The position numbers were made by a program, and so were the translations under genes. From Bradyrhizobium sp. B097 (lineage in GTDB: Bacteria; Pseudomonadota; Alphaproteobacteria; Rhizobiales; Xanthobacteraceae), in the NCBI RefSeq assembly GCF_038957035.1, contig NZ_CP152412.1, forward strand, positions 248,001 to 312,000: 64,000 nt of DNA, given 5' to 3'. Positions 43,160 to 51,846 of the stretch are shown here, one piece after another. The notes below the pieces were generated by a model, which was given only the letters and a program-made list of their open reading frames with translations, was not told the origin of the DNA and did not search any database. Positions within the stretch are counted from its first letter, which is position 1. Each line of letters begins with the position of its first letter.

Positions 43160-45205
43160 TTACGCCGCGCCGGCCTGCCGGCTCAGATAGCTCCTGGCAA
43201 AGTCGAGATACCAGTCGAGGCAGCCGGGATTGGCCATCGCATCGCGGTTGATGACCTTCTCGACGGGGTGGCCGAGCAACAGCTTCTTCACCGGCAGCTC
43301 CTGCTTCTTGCCGGACAGCGTGCGCGGAATTTCCGCTACCACGAAGATATCGTTAGGCAGGAAGCGGCGCGACAGCCCGGCTTCCACCGCTTTGTTGATC
43401 TTCGCCTTCATCGCGGCATCCAATGTGATGCCTTCGCGCAGCACCACGAACAGCGGCATGTAGCTGTCGCGGCCGAGATATTCGAGGTCGACGACCATCG
43501 AATCCAGCACCTCCGGCAGCGCCTCGATCGCCGAATAGAGCTCGCTGGTGCCCATCCGCAGGCCGTGGCGGTTGATGGTGGCATCGCTGCGGCCGTAGAT
43601 CACGCAGGAGCCGTCGGGGTTGATCTTGAGCCAGTCGCCATGCCGCCACACCGGGCCGCGGCCGGTGCCGTCGAAATTGTCGGGATAGGTCTCGAAATAG
43701 CTCGCCATGTAGCGCGCATTGCCGGGATCGTTCCAGAAGCGCAGCGGCATCGAGGGCAGCGGCTCGGCGCAGACGAGCTCACCGACCTCGTCGATCACGG
43801 CACGGCCCTGCTCGTCGAAAGCCTCCACCGCACAGCCGAGCAGCCGGCATTGCATGATGCCCGGGGTCTGCGGCAATTCGCGATTGCCGCCGATGAAGGC
43901 GCCGGCGAAATCGGTGCCGCCGGAGATATTGGCCCACCACATGTCGGCCTGCGCGGCGTTGCCATTGCGCGTCGAAAGCGCGGCGAAGCGCTCGTTGAAC
44001 CAGGCTTGCGTGTCGGCCGAGAGCGGCGAGCCGGTCGAGCCGAGCGCGCGCAGGCCCGAGAGGTCGCCGACCTCTGCGAGATCGATCTCGGCCTTGGTGC
44101 AGTTGGCGAAGAACGCCGCGCCCGCGCCGAAGAAGGTGGCCTTGGCGTCGGCGACGAAGCGCCACAGCGTGGTCCAGTCCGGCTTGTCCTTGGTGCCGCC
44201 GGGGCTGCCGTCGAAGATGCAGCAGGTCGTGCCGTTGAGCAGGCCGTTGGCTTGGCAGTTCCACATGATCCAGCCGGTCGAAGAGTACCAGTGGAAGCGT
44301 TCGCCGAACGAGTTCGGCTGGTAGCTGCAACCGATGTCGTTGTGCAGGGTCGAGAGCGGCAGCGCTACGACGATGATGCCGCCATGGCTGTGCAGGATCG
44401 GCTTCGGCAATCCGGTGGTGCCCGAGGAATAGACGATCCAGAGCGGATGATCGAACGGCAGCCATTCCGGCTCGAAGGCGTCGATCTCCGCACCCTGGCC
44501 CGCAAGGATGGACGACAATCGTGTCTCTGACGGCGCGGCATCGCTGTGCAGGATGACATGCTCGACCGTCGGCAGCGCGCGCCGCAGCTCCTCGATCACC
44601 GACTTCCGGTCATGGCGCTTGCCGGCATAGGTCACGGCGTCGCAGGCGATCAGCACTTTCGGCTCGATCTGCTTGAAGCGGTCGATCACCGCGGGTGCCG
44701 CCATGTCGGGCGCGCAGACGCTCCAGATCGCACCCAGGCTCGCGGTCGCCAGAAACGCGATGATCGTCTCCGGGATGTTCGGCAGATAGGCCGCGACGCG
44801 ATCGCCGGCGCGGACGCCGTTGGCTTTCAGATGCAGCGCAAGCGCCGCCGATTTGCGCTGCAGCTCCGGCCAGCTCGTCTCCGACAGCTTGCCGTCCTCA
44901 CCGCTCGAGATCAGCGCCGGCAGGCCGGCGGCATGCGCCGGCGCGACGTGCCGAAACACCTGACGCGCATAATTTACCGACGCGCCGGGAAACCACGCCG
45001 CGCCCGGCATCTTGCGCTCGGCCAGCACCGCTGCATGCGGCGTCGGCGAGCGCAGGTCGAAATAATCCCAGACGCTCTGCCAGAAGGCGTCGATATCGGT
45101 GACCGACCAGCGTCGCATCGCCTCGAAATCCGCAAACGCGAGGCCGCGCGTATCCTTCAGCCATTGGCGGTAAAGGGCCATTTGCGGGACGTAAGGTGCT
45201 GTCAT
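43160..45205 (-). CDS. Acetoacetate-CoA ligase
   Basis: A 681-residue acyl-CoA synthetase: YSSGTTGLPKPILHSHGG is the AMP-binding P loop, WRHGDWLKINPDGSCVIYGRSD and the motif TLSGKKQELPVKKLL carry the catalytic lysine. The N-terminal MALYRQWLKDTRGLAFADF region and WYSSTGWIMWNCQANGLL are characteristic of acetoacetyl-CoA synthetase rather than acetyl-CoA synthetase. It activates acetoacetate from poly-hydroxybutyrate or ketone body breakdown. Single gene with long spacing on both sides. Confidence 0.92.
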   Translation of the reverse strand: MTAPYVPQMALYRQWLKDTRGLAFADFEAMRRWSVTDIDAFWQSVWDYFDLRSPTPHAAVLAERKMPGAAWFPGASVNYARQVFRHVAPAHAAGLPALISSGEDGKLSETSWPELQRKSAALALHLKANGVRAGDRVAAYLPNIPETIIAFLATASLGAIWSVCAPDMAAPAVIDRFKQIEPKVLIACDAVTYAGKRHDRKSVIEELRRALPTVEHVILHSDAAPSETRLSSILAGQGAEIDAFEPEWLPFDHPLWIVYSSGTTGLPKPILHSHGGIIVVALPLSTLHNDIGCSYQPNSFGERFHWYSSTGWIMWNCQANGLLNGTTCCIFDGSPGGTKDKPDWTTLWRFVADAKATFFGAGAAFFANCTKAEIDLAEVGDLSGLRALGSTGSPLSADTQAWFNERFAALSTRNGNAAQADMWWANISGGTDFAGAFIGGNRELPQTPGIMQCRLLGCAVEAFDEQGRAVIDEVGELVCAEPLPSMPLRFWNDPGNARYMASYFETYPDNFDGTGRGPVWRHGDWLKINPDGSCVIYGRSDATINRHGLRMGTSELYSAIEALPEVLDSMVVDLEYLGRDSYMPLFVVLREGITLDAAMKAKINKAVEAGLSRRFLPNDIFVVAEIPRTLSGKKQELPVKKLLLGHPVEKVINRDAMANPGCLDWYLDFARSYLSRQAGAA

Positions 45206-45392
45206 GGGCGTTTCCGAAATGTCTTGTGTTGTGGCATGCGTGATCGCGGCGTGCCGGCGTGTCTTAACATAGTGATGCGAGCGCGGGGAATGCAGCCGCG
45301 CAGCAAGCTTGCGTCATATTCTTACCGCCGTCGCAACGTGCTATTCCGTAGGGGGCGGGCTGATTCCATGCGTATCCGGTGAGCGAGCGGCC

Positions 45393-46394
45393 ATGACCGT
45401 CGGCGAACTTTTCATTCTCGGCTTCCATGGCAAGGTCATCCCGCCGTGGCTGAGGGAGTTTGCTGCGCAGTTCGGGCTCGGCGGGGTGATCCTGTTCGAT
45501 TACTCGTGCCAGACCCGGCAGTACGACAACAACATCACCTCGCCCGCGCAGCTGCAGTCGCTCTGCGCCGAGATCGCGGCGCTGCCGTCGCGGCCGCTGG
45601 TCTTCATCGACCAGGAGGGCGGTCTGGTGCGCCGGCTCAAGGACGGCCTCGGCTTTCAGCCGCTGCCGAGCGCAAAGGATTTCAATCGGCTCGCGCATGC
45701 GGACAAGCAGGCGATCCTGGCCGCGAGCTATGGCGAGCTGCGCCGGCTCGGCATCCGCTATAATTTCGCGCCCGTCATCGACGTCGACTACAATCCCGAT
45801 AATCCCAATATCGGCAGGATCAAGCGATCCTATTCGTCCGACATCGGCGAGGTCGCGGCCAATGCCCGACTGGTCGACGCTGCGGCGCGGCGGGCAGGCG
45901 TGGGTCTTTGCCTGAAGCATTATCCGGGCATCGGCGGGGCGCACGTCGATTCACATCTGGAGTTCATGGACATCTCCGATGCGCTGCGGCCGGAGCAGGA
46001 AGAGCTGTTCTACGCGTTGGCCCCGGATATCTTCGGCGATGCGGTGCTGGTCAGCCACGCCATCGTCCGCCAGTGGGACGCGCAGCAGCCGATGACACTG
46101 TCGTCGGCCGGAATCGCCCGGCTTCGCCGCCGGCTGCCCGAGACGCTGCTGATCACCGACGATATGCAGATGCAGGGGCTGCAGAAGGCGCTCGGCACAA
46201 GCGCGGCCAGCCTGCAGGCAATCGCCGCCGGCATGGACATGATCTGCATCGGCAACAATCTGCTCGACCAGGAGCAGGCGATGGCCGGCATCGCCACTGC
46301 GGTCGCGGGTGCAGTGCAGGACGGATCACTGGATCAGGCCGCGGTGCAGCGCTCCATTGCGCGGGTGCAACAGCGCAAGGCACTGCTCGCCTGA
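45393..46394 (+). CDS. Glycoside hydrolase family 3 beta-N-acetylhexosaminidase-like protein
   Basis: Using the ATG at 45393 the product has 333 residues, the NagZ size. KHYPGIGGAHVDSHLEF carries the D-x-H dyad that is the acid/base of NagZ-type GH3 enzymes, and LLITDDMQMQG has the catalytic aspartate. VFIDQEGGLVRRL is also NagZ-like. NagZ removes N-acetylglucosamine from muropeptides in the cytosol. No signal peptide is evident. The 28-residue upstream extension of the open frame has no family character. Confidence 0.85.
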   Translation: MTVGELFILGFHGKVIPPWLREFAAQFGLGGVILFDYSCQTRQYDNNITSPAQLQSLCAEIAALPSRPLVFIDQEGGLVRRLKDGLGFQPLPSAKDFNRLAHADKQAILAASYGELRRLGIRYNFAPVIDVDYNPDNPNIGRIKRSYSSDIGEVAANARLVDAAARRAGVGLCLKHYPGIGGAHVDSHLEFMDISDALRPEQEELFYALAPDIFGDAVLVSHAIVRQWDAQQPMTLSSAGIARLRRRLPETLLITDDMQMQGLQKALGTSAASLQAIAAGMDMICIGNNLLDQEQAMAGIATAVAGAVQDGSLDQAAVQRSIARVQQRKALLA

Positions 46395-46490
46395 CGGCAT
46401 TGAACCAAATTTTCTGCCGGGCGACCATAGGGAGCGGAACCAAATTTCATTGCCGCGATTTAACAAAGACGCTCATCGGGGCTAACAACC

Positions 46491-46673
46491 ATGAAGATGC
46501 TCAAGCGTCTCTTCCGATTGACTTGGCTACGCCGTGTCGCACGCAACCCAGCCGATTTGCCGCCTGCCTCCATCGATCCCGACGAATTCAGCCGCCTGCT
46601 TTGCAGCGGACGCCGCGAGGATTTGCGGATATTGGCGAAGCGGCTGAGCCAGCGTTCGCGGGCCCATGCCTAG
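46491..46673 (+). CDS. Small basic hypothetical protein
   Basis: A 60-residue frame starting MKMLKRLFRLTWLRRVARN, rich in Arg and Leu, with a small acidic middle. No family recognised. There is no strong ribosome site, and a palindromic repeat begins at its stop. Its amino acid composition is plausible for a small cytosolic or peripheral membrane protein but the gene is uncertain. Confidence 0.35.
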   Translation: MKMLKRLFRLTWLRRVARNPADLPPASIDPDEFSRLLCSGRREDLRILAKRLSQRSRAHA

Positions 46674-46750
46674 AGCATGATCCGGAGAAGTGCGAAGCGG
46701 CTTTCCCTCGCGACAGACGCGGAACGCGTTTGCGCGGAAATCATGCGAGC
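46673..46750. repeat. Palindromic repeat type C, copy 3 (diverged)
   Basis: Starts GAGCATGATCCGGAGAAG and ends GAAATCATGCGAGC, related to the other type C copies but with a longer and diverged centre (GCGACAGACGCGGAACGC). It lies between two genes on opposite strands. Confidence 0.7.
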
Positions 46751-46768
46751 TAAAGTACGCGTCTTCGT

Positions 46769-47443
46769 CTAGTTCTGCCCCCAGGCAGTCAGTGCCGTGG
46801 CGAAGGCTGAATCTCCCGCCGATCCTTTTTCGACCGCGAGGATCGCGCGATGCTGATTGCCGTCAACGATCGCGATATCGAACCAAGGTCGCTCCTTGAG
46901 CGCCTGGAGGTTGCGCTGCCGGTCCGCCTGGCCATTCGATAGGCCGATCATGAACATATTATCGGTGACCCTGGCGGAAATGCCGGCGAGCGCGGTACCG
47001 CGTCCCTGCTCGGTCGATTTCGTCAGCATCCCCGCCACGTTGTTGATGCGCTGCCCGATGAATCCAGGGACCGGCACGAATGTCAGCTCAATCAGATGGC
47101 TGGCCGGAAGAGCCTTATCCGTGTTGCGCTTGAGCGTCAGCGTCATCTTGAACCGTTTGGGGATATCGACGTCGGCGAGCACGATGGTTTCATCGGGCGC
47201 TCCAACCGATTTAATCGTATCAGTGTGCCAGACGACCGAGCCCAGAAGCTTCCGGCCATACGGATCGGTCGTATCTTCCTCGAACAGAACGGCCCAGGCG
47301 GCGGCCGGCGCTGGGTCGTCCGCGGCAGCGGGCGCTCTGCCTGGATGGACGGCGGTCGACACCAGCAAGGCAAGCGCGAAGACCAGTCGGCCGCGCAGCC
47401 AGCGCTTGCGGGGTGCGCTTAAGCTGTGCTCGGTTCTTGTCAT
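46769..47443 (-). CDS. Secreted hypothetical protein
   Basis: The ATG at 47443 with GGAAG upstream gives 224 residues and a signal peptide (basic start, hydrophobic LVFALALLVSTAV, AAA cleavage). The mature part contains WAVLFEEDTTDPYGRKLLGS, VDIPKRFKMTLTLKRNTDK, ELTFVPVPGFIGQRINNV and a C-terminal RAILAVEKGSAGDSAFATAL. It resembles no family I can name, though it looks like a periplasmic beta-rich domain. A second secreted hypothetical gene lies 76 bases upstream on the same strand. Confidence 0.65.
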   Translation of the reverse strand: MTRTEHSLSAPRKRWLRGRLVFALALLVSTAVHPGRAPAAADDPAPAAAWAVLFEEDTTDPYGRKLLGSVVWHTDTIKSVGAPDETIVLADVDIPKRFKMTLTLKRNTDKALPASHLIELTFVPVPGFIGQRINNVAGMLTKSTEQGRGTALAGISARVTDNMFMIGLSNGQADRQRNLQALKERPWFDIAIVDGNQHRAILAVEKGSAGDSAFATALTAWGQN

Positions 47444-47519
47444 GACAGGACTTCCGTCGCCGCGATGGTCTTCTCTACCGAAGCGGGAAATGTCCAGCAA
47501 GCGCGCTTGACCCGATCGG

Positions 47520-47951
47520 TTACTGCTTCGCCTTCTCGTGATTGCCGATCCCGACCGCCTTGTAGTCGTAGGTCGGATAGAACTCGGTGTGGTAGGCGCC
47601 CCAGGCACTGTTCTCGATGACGCGGTTGACCTCGCGCAGCCGCGAGGCCGGCAGCCGCAGGGTCACCACCTGGCCGACCCCCATCATCACGTACCAGCTC
47701 ACCACCTCGACGCCTTCGGGTGGAAACGCCTTGTAGAAGCCCTGCCGCTCGAGCTGCGCATTCAACTCGCTGAGCGGGCGTGACTGATCATGCTTGAAGA
47801 AGATGGTGACCATGATCGCGTTGTCTGACGTCGGTGCCGCATTGCCGGTCGGCGTCGTCTGGGCCTGCGCGCCGGTGCTGACCAACAGTGCTGCGGCGAG
47901 CGCCGCAATCGTCATCCAGGATCCATTCCGCCCGTTCCGCCCTCGCTTCAT
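47520..47951 (-). CDS. Secreted hypothetical protein
   Basis: A 143-residue product with a signal peptide (MTIAALAAALLVSTGAQAQ region, cleaved after AQA). The mature part starts DNAIMVTIFFKHDQSRPLSELNAQLERQGFY, suggesting a beta-alpha domain, and ends in a basic tail. No family recognised. Probably periplasmic and cotranscribed with the next hypothetical gene. Confidence 0.68.
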   Translation of the reverse strand: MKRGRNGRNGSWMTIAALAAALLVSTGAQAQTTPTGNAAPTSDNAIMVTIFFKHDQSRPLSELNAQLERQGFYKAFPPEGVEVVSWYVMMGVGQVVTLRLPASRLREVNRVIENSAWGAYHTEFYPTYDYKAVGIGNHEKAKQ

Positions 47952-48515
47952 TGTCGCGCCCTTTTGTTGTTGATCGAGAGGCGGCGATCATCGCGGCGCA
48001 TGCCGGGGCTGTAAATTGACATTCGCCTGACCCGACGCCCACTGACACGCACCTGGGCCGATGTGATCCGTCTCACACGCGCGTCGGCCGGCGTGCGGTA
48101 AGCCGATGCGATCCCGATGCCCGGAGGGTTGGTCGATGACGACCCGGCGAATGGCGTATTGGTGGTTCAGGATCGTCCTTTCGGGACGCTTCCTGCAGAA
48201 ATTCCTCCGGCTGCGGCGCCCTTGATGTCCGAGGGGCGGCGCGGATCCCGCCCATTTCAACCTGAAGCCGGGGGGCGGATGCGTCCGGGCCTCAGAGAAG
48301 GTAAATCCCCACCTGCGGGGATCATCGGGATGAAGCGCCTCGATGTCCCGTAAGACTACTGTCCTTCGGCTCAAACAAGCGAGATTCGTTGCCAAATCAG
48401 CGGTAATCTGCGCCTGCTTGGCAGGTCGGGGCCCGAAGTCACAGTTGCGTCACCCGTAGTTTTACGGAGTCCCGTGTTAACGCGGCCACAAGTTCACCTT
48501 CGGTAAACCATACTT
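47952..48515. other. 564-base intergenic region
   Basis: No convincing gene: open frames here are short and Arg/Pro/Gly-rich, as expected by chance in GC-rich DNA. The last part holds a CCGTA-N4-TACGG palindrome (48454-48467), and a weaker version (CCGTAAGACTACTG) lies at about 48348-48361. Confidence 0.5.
48454..48467. promoter_or_regulatory. CCGTA-N4-TACGG palindrome upstream of LuxR-type gene
   Basis: Perfect five-base arms around GTTT, centred about 55 bases before the LuxR-type ATG. Shared with other promoters in this window (49589, 51727, 53758, 59283). Confidence 0.55.
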
Positions 48516-49124
48516 ATGACGCAACATGACAATCGAGCCGAGGCGCGCCTTCCGCCATGGATGGGCGGAACCGCGACGCTCGAGACGCAGCCGCCCGAGA
48601 TTCAGGGAGCCGCCGTGCCGCGACCGCAGGTGACCGCGGACGCCGGGGCGGCGATCGTCCGGCAATTCAACGGGCCGGTGACGGCGCTGCTGCTCTACAT
48701 GAACGAGCTTAAACAGCACAGTCAGCAGTTCGCGCATGCGCCCGGCAACGGCGTCTATCTGCGGCAGGTGATCGAGAACGCGCTCGAGCAGACCGAGCGA
48801 GTGTCCGCGATGCTGAAGCAGATCTCCGATCTCTATCCGAATGCGATACCGGCCACCGATCTCAGGCCGCCGCTCGACGACAAGCCGGCAGGCGCCCGGT
48901 CACCCGATGTCATGTTCACGCCGGAGGCAGGCCGCAAGCCGCTGACCAAGCGCGAGCGTGAGGTGCTCAGCCTGATCAGCGACGGCTATTCCAACAAGCA
49001 GGGCGCGTTGCGGATGAACATCAGCCCGCGCACGTTCGAGAGCCATCGCGCCGAAGCCATGCGCAAACTGGGTGCGCGCAACACCGCAGATCTCGTCCGC
49101 AAGGCCTTGTTGCATTCCGCATAG
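48516..49124 (+). CDS. LuxR-type regulator with DHp-like N-terminal domain
   Basis: The last 65 residues (LTKREREVLSLISDGYSNKQ, IS PRTFESHRAEAMRKLGARN) are a clear LuxR/FixJ HTH. The N-terminal region about 48-108 (AAIVRQFNGPVTALLLYM, then LRQVIENALEQTERV) resembles the helical dimerisation domain of histidine kinases, but the phosphorylated histidine position is not evident. No receiver domain is present. Its HTH is closely similar to that of the response regulator at 59372. A CCGTA-N4-TACGG site precedes it. Probably an orphan regulator, target unknown. Confidence 0.8.
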   Translation: MTQHDNRAEARLPPWMGGTATLETQPPEIQGAAVPRPQVTADAGAAIVRQFNGPVTALLLYMNELKQHSQQFAHAPGNGVYLRQVIENALEQTERVSAMLKQISDLYPNAIPATDLRPPLDDKPAGARSPDVMFTPEAGRKPLTKREREVLSLISDGYSNKQGALRMNISPRTFESHRAEAMRKLGARNTADLVRKALLHSA

Positions 49125-49275
49125 AGCGTTTTCAAGCGAAGCCTGCCCCGCACTTGATGCCGGGTGGGTACCCGTTCGCATAAAGAAACGCGTCAAAACC
49201 AAAGTCAGGGTTCGGCTCCGATTCCATCGGAACAGGGCTCTGAGTGGGCGAATTCGGTTCGCTAGAACCCGGTTC

Positions 49276-49524
49276 TCAGAAATCGTCTTCCGCGGCGAAG
49301 CACAGGCGCGGCGCGAACCGCGCGGCGGAGGCGGCTATCTTCGGCTCGTCCGGAACGATCGTGACCACCCATGCCGCCGTCGCGCCGGACTTGCTTTCGA
49401 CGATCGCGCGCACACGTCCCGTCACTGTCGCGCCGGCCGACCTGATGGTGGCGGGCCGGCCGTTGAACTGGGCCATGCGGAAGCGCCGGGCTTCCTTCCG
49501 GTCGGTCGTCTCGTACGTGAACAT
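49276..49524 (-). CDS. Small hypothetical protein
   Basis: The ATG at 49524, after a strong GGGGGAG ribosome site, gives 82 residues: MFTYETTDRKEARRFRMAQF, then RPATIRSAGATVTGRVRAIVE. The middle is beta-rich with a basic start; it could be a small PilZ- or cupin-like fold, but no family is certain. A CCGTA-N4-TACGG palindrome lies 65 bases upstream, the same distance as for the small gene at 59218. The longer upstream frame has no coding support. Confidence 0.6.
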   Translation of the reverse strand: MFTYETTDRKEARRFRMAQFNGRPATIRSAGATVTGRVRAIVESKSGATAAWVVTIVPDEPKIAASAARFAPRLCFAAEDDF

Positions 49525-49588
49525 CGGCTCCCCCGTGCGTCGACGCGACTCTGCGGATGCAGCGTTATCCGACAGTGAAAATCGTACG

Positions 49589-49602
49589 CCGTAGAAGTAC
49601 GG
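49589..49602. promoter_or_regulatory. CCGTA-N4-TACGG palindrome upstream of the small gene at 49524
   Basis: Perfect arms around GAAG, 65-78 bases before the ATG. Member of the repeated motif set. Confidence 0.55.
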
Positions 49603-49680
49603 CTTGTGCGCCGGCGGGCGCGTTTTCGCGCGAAGCGGGTGGCGGTTCGCGTGAACAAGACGCGCCAAGAATAGCAAGCT

Positions 49681-50400
49681 TTAGCCGCCGGTTTGCTGCC
49701 AACTCAGCAGCTCCGCATACTGCGCCTTGACCGTGGCGTAGCACTCGCACGCGGTCCGGATCAGTCCATCCGCATTGGTGATCTCGATGTGGCCGCGGCT
49801 GTAGTGGATGAAATTGGCCTGTTGCAAGGTATGCGCGACCAGCGACACGCTGTTGCGGCGTGCGCCGATCATCTGGGCCATCGCCTCCTGCGTCAGGGCG
49901 ATCTTGTTGCTGCCGGAGAGATCGCGCGTGTGCAGCAGGCATCGCGCCAGCCGCGACTCCACGGTGTGCGCGGCGTTGCAGCCGGCCGTCTGCTGGATCT
50001 GGGCATAGACGGCGAGACCGTGCCGAATCAGCATCGCTCGCAGCGTCGGGCTTTGGCCAGCGGCCGCCCGCAAGGCTTCGACCTCGATCGTCGAAGCGAC
50101 GCCCGGCACCAGCACCACGGCGCTGTTCTGCGTGGGGGCTTCACCAAGCCCTGCGAACGCACCATAGATGCTGCCGCGGCCGACCATCGCGATCTGCACG
50201 CACACGCCTCTTGCCAGCCTGACCACCAGCGAGATCACCCCTTTGTGCGGCATGTATGTCCGCTTGAGCATCTCGTCGGTCTCGATCAGGACCGAATCGG
50301 CGGCGAGGTCGATCGTCCGCAAATAGGGCCGGATCAGCCCAAAATCGCTCTCCGAGAGCGAAGACAGAAATCCGTTGGGCGATCGCGGAACCGTATCCAA
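49681..50400 (-). CDS. Crp/Fnr family transcriptional regulator (copy 1)
   Basis: The 239-residue product has a cyclic-nucleotide-binding-like beta barrel (residues about 15-140) and a C-terminal winged helix with ALTQEAMAQMIGARRNSVSLVAHTLQQA as HTH. The Fe-S cysteines of Fnr are absent. TTG at 50400 is used because GGAGG sits five bases before it. It is highly similar to the paralogue at 50582, especially in the last 70 residues. The intergenic DNA holds two direct TCTTGGTTCCA repeats. Confidence 0.88.
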   Translation of the reverse strand: MDTVPRSPNGFLSSLSESDFGLIRPYLRTIDLAADSVLIETDEMLKRTYMPHKGVISLVVRLARGVCVQIAMVGRGSIYGAFAGLGEAPTQNSAVVLVPGVASTIEVEALRAAAGQSPTLRAMLIRHGLAVYAQIQQTAGCNAAHTVESRLARCLLHTRDLSGSNKIALTQEAMAQMIGARRNSVSLVAHTLQQANFIHYSRGHIEITNADGLIRTACECYATVKAQYAELLSWQQTGG

Positions 50401-50488
50401 AGCAACCTCCTGCCTCCCGGCAAAGCTTGTCTCTGGTCATCAGGGCTGACGCGTGCAGTTGGGTCGTTATGCAACCTATTCTGGCACG

Positions 50489-50521
50489 TCTTGGTTCCAA
50501 TGGAAACATATCTTGGTTCCA
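50489..50521. promoter_or_regulatory. Direct repeats TCTTGGTTCCA spaced 22 bases apart
   Basis: Copies at 50489-50499 and 50511-50521 place the same 11-base sequence two helical turns apart; the first overlaps a palindrome TTCCAATGGAA. It lies about 90-120 bases upstream of the Crp/Fnr gene that starts at 50400. Candidate operator, possibly for autoregulation. Confidence 0.45.
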
Positions 50522-50581
50522 TTAGGAATACGCCGATCGCCGCGGCGTCACGTTATCCGCGGCTGCAGCGGGTTGCGGCGA

Positions 50582-51292
50582 TCAATCTTCAGGCCCGATC
50601 AATTGTTCGGCGTGCGCCTTGACGGTCGCATAGCATTCACACGCCGCCTTCCGCAGACCGTCGATATCGGTGATTTCGATATGGCCGCGGCTGTAGCGCA
50701 GGATACCGGCTTGCTGAAACCCGTGCGCGACGATCGAAACCGCATTGCGCCGCACACCGATCATCTGCGCCAGCATCTCCTGGGTCAACGGCAAGGCTTC
50801 GCTGCCGCACAGGTCGCGCGCGCGCAGCAGCCAGCGCGACAGCCGTGCCTCCACCGGATGCGACACGTTGCAGGCGACGGATTGCTGGGTCTGTGCCATC
50901 AGCGCCTGCTCATAGAGAGCAACCAGGGTCCGGAACTCCGCACTGCGATTGGCGGCCTCGCGGAAATCTTCCGCCCGCACCATCGATGCCGTGCCCGGCA
51001 CCACGACAATCGCGTCGGCGAGCAGTGGCCGCTCATGCAGGGCGGCGGATGCGCCGACGATGCCGTCACGACCGATGGTTGCAATCTCGACGGACTGCCC
51101 GTCGGAGAGATTGACCATCATCGAGACCACCCCGCCGTGCGGGAAATAGACCCGCTGCACCGGCGCGCCGGCATCGGCGAGCACCGTTTCCTTGATCAGG
51201 TCGACGGTTTCCAGAACGGGATGAAGTTGCGCGTATTCCGTGGAGGGAAGTGCTTGCAACAGACGATTGGGCGGACGCGATACCGCAGACAT
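50582..51292 (-). CDS. Crp/Fnr family transcriptional regulator (copy 2)
   Basis: The ATG at 51292 follows AGGAG and gives 236 residues. The layout equals that of the gene downstream: nucleotide-binding-like barrel (VYFPHGGVVSMMVNLSDGQS) and winged helix with ALPLTQEMLAQMIGVRRNAVSIVAHGFQQAG. No Fnr-type cysteine cluster. The two genes are tandem duplicates on the same strand with different N-terminal sensor sequences, so they may answer to different signals while sharing DNA targets. Confidence 0.88.
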   Translation of the reverse strand: MSAVSRPPNRLLQALPSTEYAQLHPVLETVDLIKETVLADAGAPVQRVYFPHGGVVSMMVNLSDGQSVEIATIGRDGIVGASAALHERPLLADAIVVVPGTASMVRAEDFREAANRSAEFRTLVALYEQALMAQTQQSVACNVSHPVEARLSRWLLRARDLCGSEALPLTQEMLAQMIGVRRNAVSIVAHGFQQAGILRYSRGHIEITDIDGLRKAACECYATVKAHAEQLIGPED

Positions 51293-51319
51293 TGGAGCTC
51301 CTGCCGAGGGCGGGAGCAC

Positions 51320-51846
51320 TACGGTCTCGCATCACCTACTCTTGGCGTGTGGAGAGCGAACATAGCTTGCCTGTCCAATAGCACAAGGGTTGTGGTGCGA
51401 ACCTTATACCCTCTAGGGGGCAGACGGTCGGCAATCGCTTCGGCCCGTGCGGCGTTCGAGGCGATTCGAATGCCGCGCATCCGGACGATACGGTTGCGGC
51501 ATTGTCTCGCATTTATTGATTTCCATTAACTCTGATGCGTACCCGAGCGTACGCCGTCGCGATGGCCATGGCGGATGTCGAAGCCCCCCGTCGGCAGCGC
51601 GAGCACGCGGCAAGTCCCGCAAATGCGAGGACAAATTCGTTGTCACGAGATCGGTCCGGCGGCGGATACGCGCCGTTTGGCCGGGCGTCTGCGCGGCGGC
51701 CGTAGAATTACCGGCAAAGCCATCCTGGGTATTTGTACGGAGCAGCCCTTTAACGAACGGGTAGCGCGGACAGACCAGTGTGGCAACGGTCGCCGTGCGA
51801 AATTTACGGCGTCGCGTCATCCGTGTTCATCCAGAAGGGTACCAGT
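51320..51846. other. Flagellin upstream region
   Basis: No gene is recognised in these 527 bases. A variant of the CCGTA-N4-TACGG motif (GGGTATTTGTACGG) lies at 51727-51740, and a GTTAACGAACGGG-like stretch follows. The short palindrome TACCCTCTAGGGGG at about 51407 is another candidate site. Confidence 0.4.
51727..51740. promoter_or_regulatory. Variant CCGTA-N4-TACGG site before flagellin
   Basis: GGGTATTTGTACGG: the right arm is perfect, the left has two changes. It shares the TATTTGTACGG core with the site at 59283. About 110 bases upstream of the flagellin ATG. Confidence 0.45.

Noticed and set aside
48117..48353. 78-residue plus-strand frame in the 564-base gap
   Set aside because: Proline/glycine/arginine-rich chance frame without ribosome site.
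50481..50500. TGGCAC at 50483 as a sigma-54 promoter
   Set aside because: The required GC at the -12 position is not at the proper distance from the -24 GG.
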